From positions 1,674,001 through 1,738,000 of the forward strand of contig OZ345358.1 of NCBI GenBank assembly GCA_977006965.1: a DNA stretch of 64,000 nt, given 5' to 3'. The DNA is from Phymatolithon calcareum (taxonomy: Eukaryota; Rhodophyta; Florideophyceae; Hapalidiales). The notes below the pieces were generated by a model, which made no database searches, was not told the DNA's origin, and was given only the letters and a program-made list of their open reading frames with translations. Positions 1-12,400 of the stretch are shown piece after piece. Each line of letters opens with the position of its first letter. The first letter of the stretch is position 1. Position numbers and translations under genes: made by a program.

Positions 1-295
1 CCGTGTGAACATATTGCGGAACCTTTTTTCTCCGGGAAAGAGGTTAACTTTCCATGTTTGTTCATTTTATCATATTTCACTCGCCGTCGTGCCAGTAGGG
101 GCACAGCCTGATAGCTCGTACACCCCTCCCGAATTCCACCCAGTGTCGTACTCGGCAAATGGCGCGGACAATGCTAGCGAGCGCGATTTCCAAGGCAGCG
201 AAAGCAGCTTCCTTTATCGCTGCTGCTGCCACAGCCGCGATTCTTTATGCTGAGATCAGCAGTGACGCCAACACTACTACTTCACCACGTTAATC

Positions 296-595
296 ACAGC
301 AGCAGGCGGCATCGAATTCGCAGTGGTGTTCCGTTGACAGGTGGGGTCGTTCATGATATCGGTGGGCGCAGTCGAACGCGCAGTGTCGTTGTGGTGACTG
401 GTGGGATTTTTTGTCACAGGAGCAGGCGGCATCAAAGTCGCAGTGTTATTGTGGTGACTGGTGGGATTATTTGTCGCAGGAGCAAGTGGCATCGAAGTCG
501 CACTGGTATTGCGGTGACTGGTGGGATTAGTTCTCATAGGAGCAGGTGGCATCGAAATCGCAGTGTTATTGTGGTGACTGGTGGGATCATTCATC
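296..595. repeat. 60-bp minisatellite, five units
   Basis: Five tandem units of exactly 60 bp, each of the form AGCAGGnGGCATCnAA followed by TGGTGACTGGTGGGATT. Units start near 296, 356, 416, 476 and 536, and the first two are the most diverged. Because 60 is a multiple of three, both strands stay open. The minus strand reads as a 20-residue Pro/Thr/Ser/Asn/His repeat (core NPTSHHNNTA) over 277-639, preceded by an in-frame stop. It could be the repeat region of a broken low-complexity protein, but no domain or credible start supports a gene, so I call only the DNA repeat. Confidence 0.9.
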
Positions 596-1089
596 ACAGG
601 AAGCGCAACGACGAGTTCTGTGGTATTCGGGTGATGCACGTGGGAGCTGCTGGCAACGGGCTAGCGCCGCGGCAGTATGGAGATTCTTTTGAGTGGTCTT
701 CACAGCAGGCACAACTGGAGCGCGCAGGTTGTCATCAGAAGTGTAACAAGAGCAGGAGCAAGAGCAGAATCTTCTGTAATCGTTTTGAAGTGAACCGCGA
801 AAAGTTTGGAGATTCCCGCGCAAATCAGGAGCAAACACATGAACATGTGCGCCGTTGTCGTATAGACACCAGCAACAAATTTTTTGCTATGATACGGTTT
901 TTATGATAAGCGAACATGAACATGAACATATTTTTTTTCGTATAGAAGCAGCCTCACTTATATACTCACCATGTTTGCCGTATTTACAGGTGCCCTTATG
1001 ATATGTCCCTTACAGCAGCCAGGGGCAGTTTTATTCTTATTGGGCCTCTGGGGCTCAAATACTTCCTTCGAAGACCTTTTTGTGCAGGG
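596..1089. other. unassigned intergenic stretch
   Basis: No recognisable gene. The short open frames here carry no domain. The bases before the minisatellite (1-295) likewise hold only an unsupported 82-codon frame. Confidence 0.5.
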
Positions 1090-1625
1090 TCTGCGATTCG
1101 CTTAGAAACCACTGTGAACGTGAACGTGAATGAATATTCACTAATATTCACTCACGAGAAATATAATGAATATTCAGAAGATTATAGTGAATGAATTGCG
1201 AATGAATAATCTCTTGTGACATACTAGTGAACTGAATGTAAATGAATATTCGCTCTGACACATTGCAATGAACTGAATGTGAACGAAATTTGCGAACATT
1301 TGCGAATGATTCGCGAAACTTTTCGGAAAACCAGGAGCTTGCATCCCATCCATTTTTCCACTCTTCTGAAATGCTCGCACACATTCGCTAACGTTCGTGA
1401 ATGTTCACCGGATTCAACGACGGTGAACTGAATGTGAATGAATATTCATGGGTACAAAAAGTACTGAACGTGAACATGAATGAAAAATTCGTGAATGTAC
1501 GCTCGTGGTGGATTTACTGAATATTCGCTAACGGGGATATTGTAAACGTGAATTTGACATTCGCGAATAATTCATTCGTTTATTCACGAATTAATTCACG
1601 AACAGTTAGGCGAATCTCAGACCCT
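1090..1625. repeat. degenerate GAATATTC-rich repeat
   Basis: The stretch is built of diverged short modules such as GTGAACTGAATGTGAATG followed by AATATTC. Many of them are self-complementary (GAATATTC, TTCGCGAA, ATTCGTGAAT). Spacing is irregular, so this is not a clean tandem array. It may be the ruined terminal region of a foldback element or an old satellite. No gene lies in it. Confidence 0.6.
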
Positions 1626-2390
1626 GTTTTTGTGCGATCAGGGCGAGAACATTTTGACAGATGGATTTCAAATGGGAATGGATCATACAAAGCTAGCCGC
1701 CATAGTATCATAGATATTGCCGAGTGGCATTTGAAAGTGTACTTTCTGGCGCCTGTAATAGCCGTTTTTCAAGCGTTTGCTCGTTCCAACAATTTCGTTC
1801 CACACCTCCCGGCACTGTTATCATCGGACCCATCGTTGACCATTGGTACCGGGGTCCATGCGAGCAGTGGACATGGAGATACAGCACCACTGTGCACTGG
1901 CCGGCAACACCAGCTGGTCTCAATCATTTTCGATCAGTGCTCTAATGAGTATTTAGGCACCCCTGATTTTGGATTTGATTCCAACTGCACACTGGCATTG
2001 CTTCACACCGAGAAGTGCACACTAACAAAAGTTTTACTTCGTTTTTGAAATTTCTTCATATTCTGATATAGTATTAGATGGGCGTTTATCTACCACCCCG
2101 TAGGATCTCCATGCCATCCCTGCGCCTGGCTCATCACGTCTCGTCTCTCCGTCCGTCCATGAGTGAGTAATGGTCATTGTTCGAGCGACAGCATGGTTTT
2201 TTTGCAACATTCAGGGCAAGCAAATCATATTTACGCGAATCCACTTCAGCGACGGAGTGATGCGTTTCCGTTCTGTTGTACAGGGATTGTGACAGAAACT
2301 TTTAAGAGAGGCGTGTTGAATGTCTTTTGTGGAAGGACTGGTTAAGGAGGGGAAAGCCTCATTCAAAGCATGCAGTTTTCGCCGCAGCAA
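1626..2390. other. unassigned stretch left of the KDZ element
   Basis: I see no convincing gene. A 166-codon plus-strand frame (1548-2048) has no recognisable motif. The left end of the KDZ transposon should lie here or just beyond, but no inverted repeat matching the right side was found by eye. Confidence 0.4.
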
Positions 2391-2456
2391 GACGCACGGA
2401 CTTCGTTCAGAAATACGATTAGGGACGCACGGACTTCGTTCAGAAATACGATTAGG
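2391..2456. repeat. perfect 33-bp tandem duplication
   Basis: A 33-base unit beginning GACGCACGGACTTCG is present twice without a mismatch (2391-2423 and 2424-2456). It lies about 140 bp beyond the end of the KDZ transposase reading frame, so it may be a subterminal repeat of that transposon, or simply a recent slippage duplication. Confidence 0.9.
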
Positions 2457-2597
2457 GATCGTTCCGGGCTGCTTTGGCGTGCCACTTAGTGTTCCAGTAT
2501 TTCGTATCTGGGTTGTTTGTGGCACTCTTCAGATTAGTTCAACTTAGATTTATTTTGAAGGACATGCTCGTCGTTATTGACAGCAATTGTAAAAATG

Positions 2598-5500
2598 CTA
2601 CATACTTTCATCACCTCGTTTTTGAACGCATCTTCTGCATTGACACGGCAATAGCTCGTTTCCAAATGCCACCAGATCCCCGTCTTCTACATCCCATACC
2701 CCTCGCTTTTCCTTATACATCGTACGCAAGTTCAAAAACACGGATTTCGCGATAAGAAACGGAATTAGATTTGACCCATCCAGAAATCGAATGTGGCTCC
2801 TCGATGTAGCCCAGCATGCATTCATCGCTTCAGCCCCTGACGTACGGTGATTGTCTAAGGATTTGAAGCTGTCTGGATCGAACACCGAGGGGCATTTGTG
2901 TGCCTTATAATGGAATCTATCGCAACAGATCCTCGAGTCGTCAAGAATCCACGGAGATCGTAGAACAATTGATTTCGACAGGTTGCACGCATTGTCGTAA
3001 TATACAGTTTCAGGAAGATCTTTGAATCGCGATAGCAGTACAGACATTGCAGTAGAGATGCTTTCACATGAATCCATGACCGAAACCCCCAAAAGCTTTG
3101 GGTTACTGCACACACAGTGAACTGAAAAAATGCCAGGTGAATGAGAACTGGCATTCTTGTAGTTTTTAGTACAGCTTTCTGTGACTGCGTCAGGATGAGA
3201 GTTAGCATTTAGAAATTGAACCCGTGGTCGCTGCAGCGGCCGACCTGGGAAAAAATCGCCATTCAGCTCCGCCGACTCAGGTCCAAAATCAAAAAAAGTC
3301 GATGAGACGGCATTGCAATCCCGATGTCTAGAATTGTACGTCCTTGCGGCATTGTGCTGAAATTTCGCAAAACTTAGTACAAACTCTTTACGAGTCTCAA
3401 CAGCTTCGTCTAGTACATTTGCCATTGTAAGACAAACTGTCCTCATTCTTGATGCGTGATGTTTGCTTTCATTGCCATGCATTTCACGATTATCGCTCAC
3501 AAACCTGATGATCGCAAGAGAAAAGCGAGCCGCGGACGGACAATGAGGCTCGATCGCTCTTGAGGACGTCCGCACGTTCTGGGCGCAATTGGTTCATGGC
3601 CAGAAGTCCCATGAATGCCGAGTTTCACTCGCAGAAGCATGCATGCAGTTTGCAAACTCAGCCAGTTGGTCGGATAGATCGTCTCCTAAATCGCGAATAG
3701 TGTCACTGCGATAGAGCGTAGCAGGGACGGAGCTCACTGTAAAGCACTTAATGAAGTCGGTGCCCAAGTTTTGCAGCTCCCTTGACGGAAGCCGATGTCG
3801 AAATTGAGCAGTTCCTGTGCTTCCAAACGAAACAGGATCATCTGACATTGTCAGCTTAATCTCTTCATCCTCCGATTCTTCATCTTCGACTCTCGACTCA
3901 GAAAACTTTCCATCTGTCGGAATCACCTGCGATGAGCATATTGTTGCATTCTTCGTATGCACATTGTTGACATCAACAGATTCTGTATGCTCTGGGAGGA
4001 TGGAGGTTCGTCTCCGGGGTCTTCGTGAACTATTGGCATGAGAGGGCATCGAATGGGAGGGATTTGTGTTGGTCGTATTACTTGCACAATCAACAATGTC
4101 GAATACAGCCTCTAAGAAATTGCAAATCATCAGGACTGGATGTCGATTTCCAGTCGCGTTATAAATCGATTCTGCTGACTTCCAGAGTTCAAGATAGCCT
4201 CTTGTGCGAATTGTAACATTAAAAAAGCCATCTCTGTCAGAGATTTTGGCACTAGAGCAAAATATGTCCATGAATTTTCTCTCCTTGGGAGCACGCAGAA
4301 TAAACTGGCACGTGGTAGTGTTTCTTGTGGACGGAATGCCAATCGCTGGGCGCAGATACTTTGGAAGGGTTCCCAAAATGCCCGTAGCTGTACCGTCCAT
4401 AACGATGCCGCGCAATCTCCCGGAGCTCTCCTGACACTGCTCACAGTTGAAGAGCTTCGCAAGTCCGTCGCCAGCTGGAGCATCGAGCGTCCGAAGAAAT
4501 CCAGAGAAGCAGGTACTGGCACTTCTCCTTCTGACTTTCGAAGGACATCCAAGGCGACGCAGTTCGTGCCCATGACTGCGACTTAGTTGTCTAGACAACT
4601 CATAAGATTCCCGAAATGTACCGCCCAATGCAGCAGTGTGGTAGAGCCAGAAGTCGAGTATCTCTCTGCTGTACACACTACGAGCAGTGGATGCAAAATT
4701 ACCAGTGTCCACTCCGTCGAAGTATGTCACTTCTATGCAATGCACGCAAAGAAGATCTGTGACTAGCACTCGGAAGCTTCCCTGGGACAATGTGTGCAAG
4801 GTGACTTCACGATAGGACGCTGCATACGCCGACTTTAGATCACCGTTCGGAGGATCTGTCAGACAATGCTTGCACGTACGGCGTAAATCTGTCAAACACA
4901 ATATGCCTGTACTTTTTGAATCCTGGACGGTGGTCAGAAAATGCCTGAAAGACCGCTCATCAGATTCACAAGAGAATATGGGCCGTTTGAGAGTACCCAT
5001 GTACTTGTTTCGAGCATGGTCTACCTCAGCTTCATCCTCATCACTAGAAGAGCCGTCACAATCACTGCCATCGGATTCACTGCTAGAGCCTGGATGATCA
5101 GTCCTCGAAGCCATCATGATACGCAGGACTTCACTTACCGCCATCTCGTGAGTGCAAATTCCTCTCTTCGCAGGAGACTGCCTACATTGCTGGCACTGAA
5201 GTCGAGCGTCTGTAGCTTTCCTTTGTCTGGAATTTAAATTGTACTGCATGACAGGTATAAATGTCGACGGTGCTCCACTGATAGGGTCAAGGCAGAAGGA
5301 AACCCAGTACGAATGCTTTGCCTCGTTCATTTCCCTTGTAGGAAAAGCTTGCCATTTTCCCGGAATAGACATCACATCTGGAGGTTGAACAGACTCGTAT
5401 GACGTATCGGTGCTCTGAATAAACCGGGAGATAGTCTGCGCTACTGACTGATGGGAAGAAAGCTCATCAATATGAATGCAGGCGCATTCATCATTTTCCC

Positions 5501-6464
5501 TACAAGTGCAACTGCATTCAATGTTGCAGTTGACAGCAGATGCATCTCGTGTGTTTGACGGAGCGCAATATCGAACGCAAACAGCTCTTCCCCGACCATA
5601 TAGCTTCTTCTTCGGGACCTCAAAAAGAACAACCACTGCCTTGGAGTTCGTGTTCCTTAATTTAGGTATCGTTGCCACTGCGATGGTTCTGCCTCGAAAA
5701 CTTGAGTGTAGAACACGACATGCGACAGACTTGTCTCCTTGTAAGCGATTTTCTTCCAGATTTGCAATCAGCCGACAAATAGTGGACGCGAATGTGGCGG
5801 AAGTATTCTCCGAGGATAGACCTCGGATGTAAGAGCTCGGCGTGGAGCGTATGTTTCGTCTTTTCGCATTATCGCCGGTAGATACCTCAGATATTGGCAT
5901 AAAACTTGCTCCTTGGTCAGGAAGAGATTCATTGGCTTTGAAATCAATGCGAGGTCGTGTGCTATCCGATCCAACAGTGTTTCTTGGCAAAAATAGTTCA
6001 GGGCCTTTGGTTTCGAGGTGTGCACTTTCCATATGCTCAAAACGGGATCCAAATGCCACTGGAAATGTGTACCCGCTAATGGGAAATGGCATCTGATTGT
6101 CCTTCACGTAAAACGCGGTGTAATTGCTGGACTGGAAGACAGATTTCCATTTCGCGGGCTTGTGGTAGAATAGATGTCGTTCATCTTCACTCGCATTTCC
6201 TCGCATCAAATTAGTTCCAGACCAAGGCGTCTCGAGGCGAAACCCATTTCGTAAGGAGAATTCAATGTATTTAGATTCATACGCTTTTGTCCTGCACTCG
6301 TACGTCTTGCAGGGGACGATGAATGTATGCTCCTTGTTTCCGTCGTAGACCTTGAGGGCAGTTCTAGCCAAGCTGAAAACAATTTCGTTGTCGTCGCTGA
6401 GGCAGGGCAGAAAGTAGCAAGTGTCCATGTGTGGTCTTCTGGAGAACAGAGCCACGTTTTCCAT
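2598..6464 (-). pseudogene. KDZ-family transposase, interrupted by one in-frame TGA
   Basis: This transposase would cut and paste the element through an RNase H-like fold. Two open stretches lie in the same frame: 6464-3594 (ATG at residue 8 of a longer frame) and 3593-2598. A single TGA at 3594-3596 separates them, and the total is about 1290 codons. In order I see a SWIM-like zinc motif (CSC...CIH, about residues 324-338 counted from 6485), a second Cys/His cluster (CQQC...CTHE, 431-447), and CEQC followed by VMDGTATG (first catalytic Asp, about 697). After the stop come YYDNACN (second Asp), RFHYKAHKC, and SGAEAMN (the acidic third position). This D-D-E spacing, with Cys motifs before the first Asp, is typical of KDZ/Zisupton transposases. 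The stop could be a sequencing error, a CGA-to-TGA decay change, or a readthrough site. I did not see splice sites that would remove it cleanly. Confidence 0.75.
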
Positions 6465-6544
6465 ACGAAATGTGCGCTGGTACAAGATAAGAGCAGATGG
6501 GAGCTCAGGTGTACTTCACCATCTGTTACAGCTCTTGTGAACAC

Positions 6545-7677
6545 GAACTCATTTCATTGATCTGCTTCTCTAGTTTTCCCAAAAATTTAGACACATAATA
6601 TTTCCTTGATATCCGACTATAAGCCGCATATAGCGGGTAGTACTTTACACGAAAGATACGGTCTTCATTAATGGAGAGTGCTCTCTCTGATAGGACTTGG
6701 CGCACGCAAATGATTAAGCAATTGACGGCATTTCATTTTTGCTCTCAACGGAGGACCTGCTTGTAAGATTTCTCTAGTTTTAACGTGATGGGACTTCTGC
6801 AAACTAGATCTTCCATAAACTCATTAGAGCGATGAAACGTTATAACTACCGAAAGAGATATTACAAACTGGATGTTTTCTCTGATGTTCACTCTGATAGA
6901 TTCTGTCCAGATTTTTCATTGCACGTTCGTGAACAGAAACGAAAGCTTACTGGATGGCTGTAACACTGATGACAGCCCCATTGAAAACTAAGCTTGCCTC
7001 TAAGATAAAAATAGTCCCAAATTCAATGATTTTCCTAGTTATTGGCTCAACACAAGGACGCTACAGGTTTTCAAAAGTGTTCCAATTCTCCTTGATCAGT
7101 ATAACCACAACAGAGAAGAATGTAATATTATTAACTAGCTTTGAAATACGGCCGCAGCTTGATAATGCTATAAACAAAACGTTGCTGATTTAACCGATTG
7201 GTCCGGATTTGTCACCGTATTTTGCGTTTTCATTGCAGACGCTCTAAGAGAACTCTTAAGATTAAGCTAATGTACCAATCCTGATAGGTAAAATTCTTTC
7301 AAGTTATGCCTTTGGAATGCGCAGTGACAAGGGGCTCGATATACTGAGGAGACTCTTGCGTTGCCGATTGTCTGCTTACAGTCTCAATGCTCATATGCGA
7401 TAGAGACGATTCAGTGGTCTCTACGTGGCGGCCAATCCGCCACCCCTCTTCATTTCGAGCCCCTTTACTTTTCTTGCGCACAATTGATACCCAATCAGAA
7501 TGAAAAACGACGAAGTGGATCGTTTTGAGCCTCTCGTGGGGGAGTTTCTTTGATTTTCAAAAGGTCTGATTCATTGGTCTCTATTTTTTGAGTCTCCACA
7601 GCTGACCAATAAAATCATGCAGTGAAAAAGAAGCTCCGGGCTAATTCTACCGGGTCAATCGCTATTGCCACCCTGCG
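6545..7677. promoter_or_regulatory. AT-rich spacer between the two divergent KDZ genes
   Basis: This non-coding stretch of about 1.1 kb separates the 5' ends of the transposase and protease genes, so it must hold both promoters if the element was transcribed. It is richer in A+T than either gene. Only short frames without motifs occur. No specific promoter element could be assigned. Confidence 0.4.
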
Positions 7678-7737
7678 GTGTGGCCGACCGTAAAATACCT
7701 CGCTGCAGCAGCCACTCAGTCTGCTGACCTTAGTCGA

Positions 7738-10081
7738 ATGGAGACGTGCCCAAACGAAAACATCGATCTCAGTCTTCCTGCAAGTTCCACTCGTTTGATT
7801 GATGAAGGACCAAGCCTTCCTGGGGCCCAATCCGACTGCTTGCCACAACCAAACAAGCGATCGAGCACATTCTCCCCGTGGAATAGCCAAAAATGTCCCG
7901 ATCCGGGACTAGAAGCCGGAGAAGACAAAGCGCTTTCTCGTCCTAGAACGCTTAAATACAATGTATCGAAAGCTTCTTCAGAGCCTATTCCGTCATCCAA
8001 CGCCATCGATAATCTACTGTCATCTTACACGGACCAATGCGCCCGTTTGTTTTCGTCTGTGTCGCCGGCTCAAAGCAAAAGCATTAGCATGTGCACATCG
8101 TCTTTACTGAGTGCATGTAATGTGTACAAGGAGCTTGAAAAAGCAAAGAAAGACCTAATTAATGCAACTATCGCGGTTCAAAAGCTGCAGCTATCGCTTG
8201 GAGTAGCCTCCCGTGTTCACTTTGTTGTGGAAATGGAGAGTGTTGATGAAAGAGCAGGAAGTTCAACTGATCCGATTCTCCGACGGCATACCTCTGTGTT
8301 TCCGTTCTTCTAAAATACCTTGATGCATGCTCTTGTACATGCAAACGAAAAAGCAGCTGATCAAACTAAGTTCTCGGAGCAGTTCCTTGACTTGTTTGCA
8401 CGGGCACACATTCTTACATCATCAATTGCACAAGAGCCGATGAAAGAGCGAGACATGTCCCCTTCTCCGGATGCTATCCTAGAACGGCACGGAAATCTTC
8501 AGAACGAACCCCTATCTCGGAGCTGTGGGGCCCCGGCAATCACGATACCGGATTGGTTCTCAACAGACCGTTTCTATCCCGACGCTAAAATGGCAAACTG
8601 CCGACAGACTTTACTTTGCGACTATGGTATCATCACCAAGCTTGGAGAGCTTCCCGCCGGAAAACTGGAAACCGTTTATGGCAACTTTTTTTCATATTTG
8701 CATAAGAGAGCTTTGAACAAGTCCTTTGGATTCGACGACTTCGGAAACCCTTTTGAGTACAGAGGCCCTCTCGTATACCAGGCCTGGACTCCTCCATGGC
8801 TTCGCGCTACCACGGAATTTGTCGGAGGGAAACGAAATAATGCATCGATAATCTTCGACCTCGGATATCTTCCAAACAAAGCTTGGTGCCGGAAAAAGGA
8901 GAACAAACGTGTTTGCAGGGCTATTTTGGAGCAGTGGTTGCGAAGAGAGCTGTCTACCAGGAGTGCCCTTCTAGCTGAGCTGAAGAGAAGCGGTATTCAT
9001 ATTCTGCCAGAGTCTATCCCACTGCCTACACCCGTGTCCGTGGTTCCATCGAATCCTTTTGCATTACAAGCTCCCCGTCAAGATCAATGTAATGGCAATC
9101 TTCCGTGTAGACCTTCCGTCGATTCTGCGACAGAACCTGCGCCTGTACCGTCAATACTCAAAAGCCGCATACCAACTACTTGCGATGCTAGTGCAACCCA
9201 CAATGGGGCACTGGAAAAATGTTCCATCGGCGTGCAATCTACAGTGATTCCTGAACAAAATCCCGATGCAGAGCTCCCTGCACATGCAATGATGAATAAC
9301 AATGCACAGGATGAGGAAGCCGCACCGTTAAAAAAGGCCCGCTTGGACTCTCGAAAACACAATTGCTTAACAGATTCGAGCTCCGTCGTCCTTTTCTCTT
9401 CCACGGATGCGACTCCGCAACGGAAAAAATCTGATGAGGCTGTTGCTGGAATAGGAGACTTCGAGATAACACGTTCTGATCTTAGGACACTTCTTCCTGC
9501 CAAATGGTTGAACAGCCATGTCATTAACTTCTTCTTCCAACTTCTCCAAAGAAACGCAGACTCTGTGATGGTGTTGAACACCTGCTTCTACACGCGAATG
9601 GATTCTAACGTGGAAAACTTTGCGCACATGGCACGATGGGTGAAGGCGAGTGATTTGGAAAAGGAAAATTTGTGTTTTATTCTGATTCCTGTGCACTGCG
9701 ACAGGCTTAAACATTGGGGTCTAATCTCGATAGAGAAGGAAAACTCCAGTTCGTCTCTATGACTCTCTACCAGATTCCAGCGCTTTCGGTAGTGCCGCAA
9801 AGACCCTTGCTTCATGGTGTGGTTTTCTGAAGAGATATCTTCAATTGAAGAATTGGCCAGAGAAATGGACCAGCGATGCGAGTTGCGCAACGGTAATGCA
9901 GACCAATTTAACTGACTGTGGAGTCTTTGTGTGCATAAATGCGTACAACATTGTGAACAGGCTATCAACTGCTACTTATACACCGGCCCATACAGCTAGA
10001 TTTCGTAACGAAATCAAGGCTAGCATTCTATCTCAAAACGAATACGGCGACTATAGACTTCTTGTTACCAATACCACTTAG
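7738..10081 (+). pseudogene. Ulp1/SENP-type (C48) cysteine protease of the KDZ element
   Basis: Proteins of this family cleave SUMO or similar ubiquitin-like modifiers. The reading frame starts at ATG 7738. It is broken by one in-frame TAA (8311-8313) and by a one-base shift between about 9735 and 9757. The catalytic region is at the C-terminus. LLPAKWLNSHVINFFF begins the fold. KHWGLISIE supplies the catalytic His. LYDSLPDS, only readable in the shifted frame, supplies the Asp. MQTNLTDCGVFVC supplies the Gln and the nucleophilic Cys. All active-site residues therefore survive, split across the frameshift. The roughly 500-residue N-terminal part is Ser/Pro-rich and unrecognised. The gene diverges from the transposase, and its probable job is to modify host SUMO signalling during transposition (inference). 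Confidence 0.75.
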
Positions 10082-12400
10082 CCGCAAGAAAGTCCAGACA
10101 CAGTGTTATTCCAATAAACTGCCCTGATAAAAACTCTACAGAAAAAGCCAAAACGAGATTAAACGAGAAATTATTCTGTTCGTGGTCAGTGCGGATCGCA
10201 ACAAATGTAAAAATCGCAAGCTTTAGCTCTGCCTGTTTGTAAAATTATATCGTGCTCCTCAAAGAAGCCCTTAGCCATGGGATCCTGCAAGACACCTCGT
10301 GTAGACTTTCCTTGGATTTCATCTTGTATCGCGTTGACAATATCCCCATCAAGAGGACGAATAATTTGACATTATCTTTTCTTCAAGTGCCTGTGGAGAG
10401 ACGACATTAAAGGCACAAACGCTAGAAATTTTGCCTGTTGAAGCTTCATCAGCTTGCGCTTCGCGCTTGTGACACCACTCCCGGTAGCGCGAAATTATAT
10501 GGATTCCATCCATTATCTAGTAGATCTGATTGCCCAAAAACAGTGTCTCTTCAAATTGCCGGCACGGCCACCCATTGACAATGAATGTTTAACTCCATTA
10601 AATGGCACTTGTGCCAGGTCTCTGTGCATGCTTCGGGTAAAGAATGTGGCGTGTCAGAGAAAATATGAAAGAGACCCGAGGGAGGAAAAAAAGGGTAGGA
10701 AGAAAAATGTCAGCGTCGAAGTTAGGACTGTTGGAAGTAATGAATCATGAAATGAAGAACACGGCGCACATACCAGAAAGTACCATTTTGTGAGATGCAA
10801 CCATCGCACTATTTCATACATCTGACTGGATGTGTCTCAACACGCCGCTGGATGAGACCTGCCTCGTTTCGCGTCCACATTCGGTTCCGTTTTTGTATTG
10901 CGCAACTGTTAACAGGGTGTACCACGCAACAGCTCGGACGAATTCAGCCTTTCAGATCCGGTCTCGGGCAAAAGAAGCAGACGGACCCATATGCTTATCG
11001 ATCCCCAGAGTTCTTCTGTTCTTGGTTGAAGCTTTCAAAGCCAAGGGCTTAACGCCCTACCTCTTGAAGGGGATCCGGAAGCGCCGGTGCACAGGCTGGG
11101 CGTGGGAGAGCAGGTGAGCATGCCGGGCGGGGTGGGATGCCGGGTGGGGTTTTCCATTGCGGTGGGAGAGGATAGGATTTATGCTACGACGGCAGGCTGC
11201 AGAATTGTGGGTAGTGATTATCATATATGACTGTTTGTGATATGTCAGGTTTGAGACAGATTGGCCGATAAACTGGAAAAGTTTCTTGAAATATTACGAT
11301 TTAATTGCTGGAAGATGATTGAATCCAAGCAGTATGCACTCCCATGCTGCTTGCAGCGCATTATATCATGCCCAGGAATCCAAGCTCGTCCGTGCATTGC
11401 AGGCCCTGCAGTCTAGGATCCCTTCCAAAGGGCTGGTCCTCGGTCCTTCCACATCGTCAAAAAGCTATAGAATCCGGCCACTGATTCTCTCTTTGATTGG
11501 CTCCCTGACCTAGACGTTCCACCATTCCACACTTTGCCAGATGGTTTCTGCACATACAAAATCCTTCTCACAAATCTTCCTCAGGCACAGCATTCGCATT
11601 TGAAAACCATTTGCTCGCCCTGACCCTTTTTGTTGGGGAAGCTACAGGTGGGGTGCTGGTCAGGGGTGCTCCATTTTGAGTAGCAGATAGCTGTAAAGCG
11701 TGATTTTCTGCTCAGCGCAACACCAAGTGAGTAGCCTTTCATCGGTGCGTGCAACGCTGGAGGGGACGCTAAAGCTGCTTTCGCCTCAAAAAGGGAAACA
11801 TGTGTCCCGTCGCTGACAAACTGTCCATTCATCTCGTGGAGTAGAGCTTTCTGTCGACGTGGTTGACGAGAGCGAGGGTGTGTGTGGTGATGAAGGTAAA
11901 TCTGCCCTCCGGTGTCAAGTTAAACTTCGAAAATGTTGTTTGACGCGGTAAACGGTCATTCAAATTGTCGCCTGTTGTAATGTTACGACGTTCAAGCCGC
12001 AAAGGAACATTTAAAAAGAAGTACCAATCTTAACCGAAACATTCTAGTGGAGGTGGGTGTGATATAATTACGCCGACTGACACCGCCCTGGGCAGACGAT
12101 ATCGTTGATTGATAAGATGGTGTAGACAAACGGGTATAAGTAGGTGGGTAAGATCAGCTACAGAAAGGCAAGACAAGAACGCACAACCCCCGAAACCAAA
12201 AGCGAACGAGAAGACATCTAATTGAAACCATATTTCGAATTGCCACAGAGTTTTGAGGAGACACACCTCCCCTTGAAATCGGGCGCTGGACGAGGAATCC
12301 TGAGCTTTGCTGTTCGAGCGCTGGATCGGACAGATAGACATTTTGGAAGGACCCGTGTCGACACTCACCACTCCAGTTAAGGTTTTCACTCCGTTAAGAG
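10082..12400. other. unassigned stretch, KDZ right flank
   Basis: AT-rich at first, then mixed. CAATAAA at about 10111 could serve as a poly(A) signal for the protease gene. The short open frames (for example 10454-10750 plus, 11581-11832 minus, 12030-12389 minus) lack any domain. The right end of the KDZ element should fall in the first part of this stretch. Confidence 0.4.

Larger units (their letters stand above)
2390..10140. mobile_element. KDZ (Zisupton-like) DNA transposon, ends not defined
   Basis: Two divergent genes make up the element: a KDZ-type transposase on the minus strand (2598-6464) and a Ulp1-type cysteine protease on the plus strand (7738-10081), separated by about 1.3 kb of AT-rich DNA. 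Carriage of a Ulp1/SENP-type protease beside a transposase is known in several eukaryotic DNA-transposon groups and in KDZ elements. The limits given are only those of the coding material plus a margin. I could not find terminal inverted repeats or a target duplication by eye. Both genes carry one or two inactivating changes, so this copy is probably recently dead. Confidence 0.6.

Noticed and set aside
277-639. A 120-codon Pro/Thr-rich repeat protein on the minus strand
   Set aside because: Its openness follows from a 60-bp unit length; it begins after a stop without an ATG and has no neighbouring coding support.
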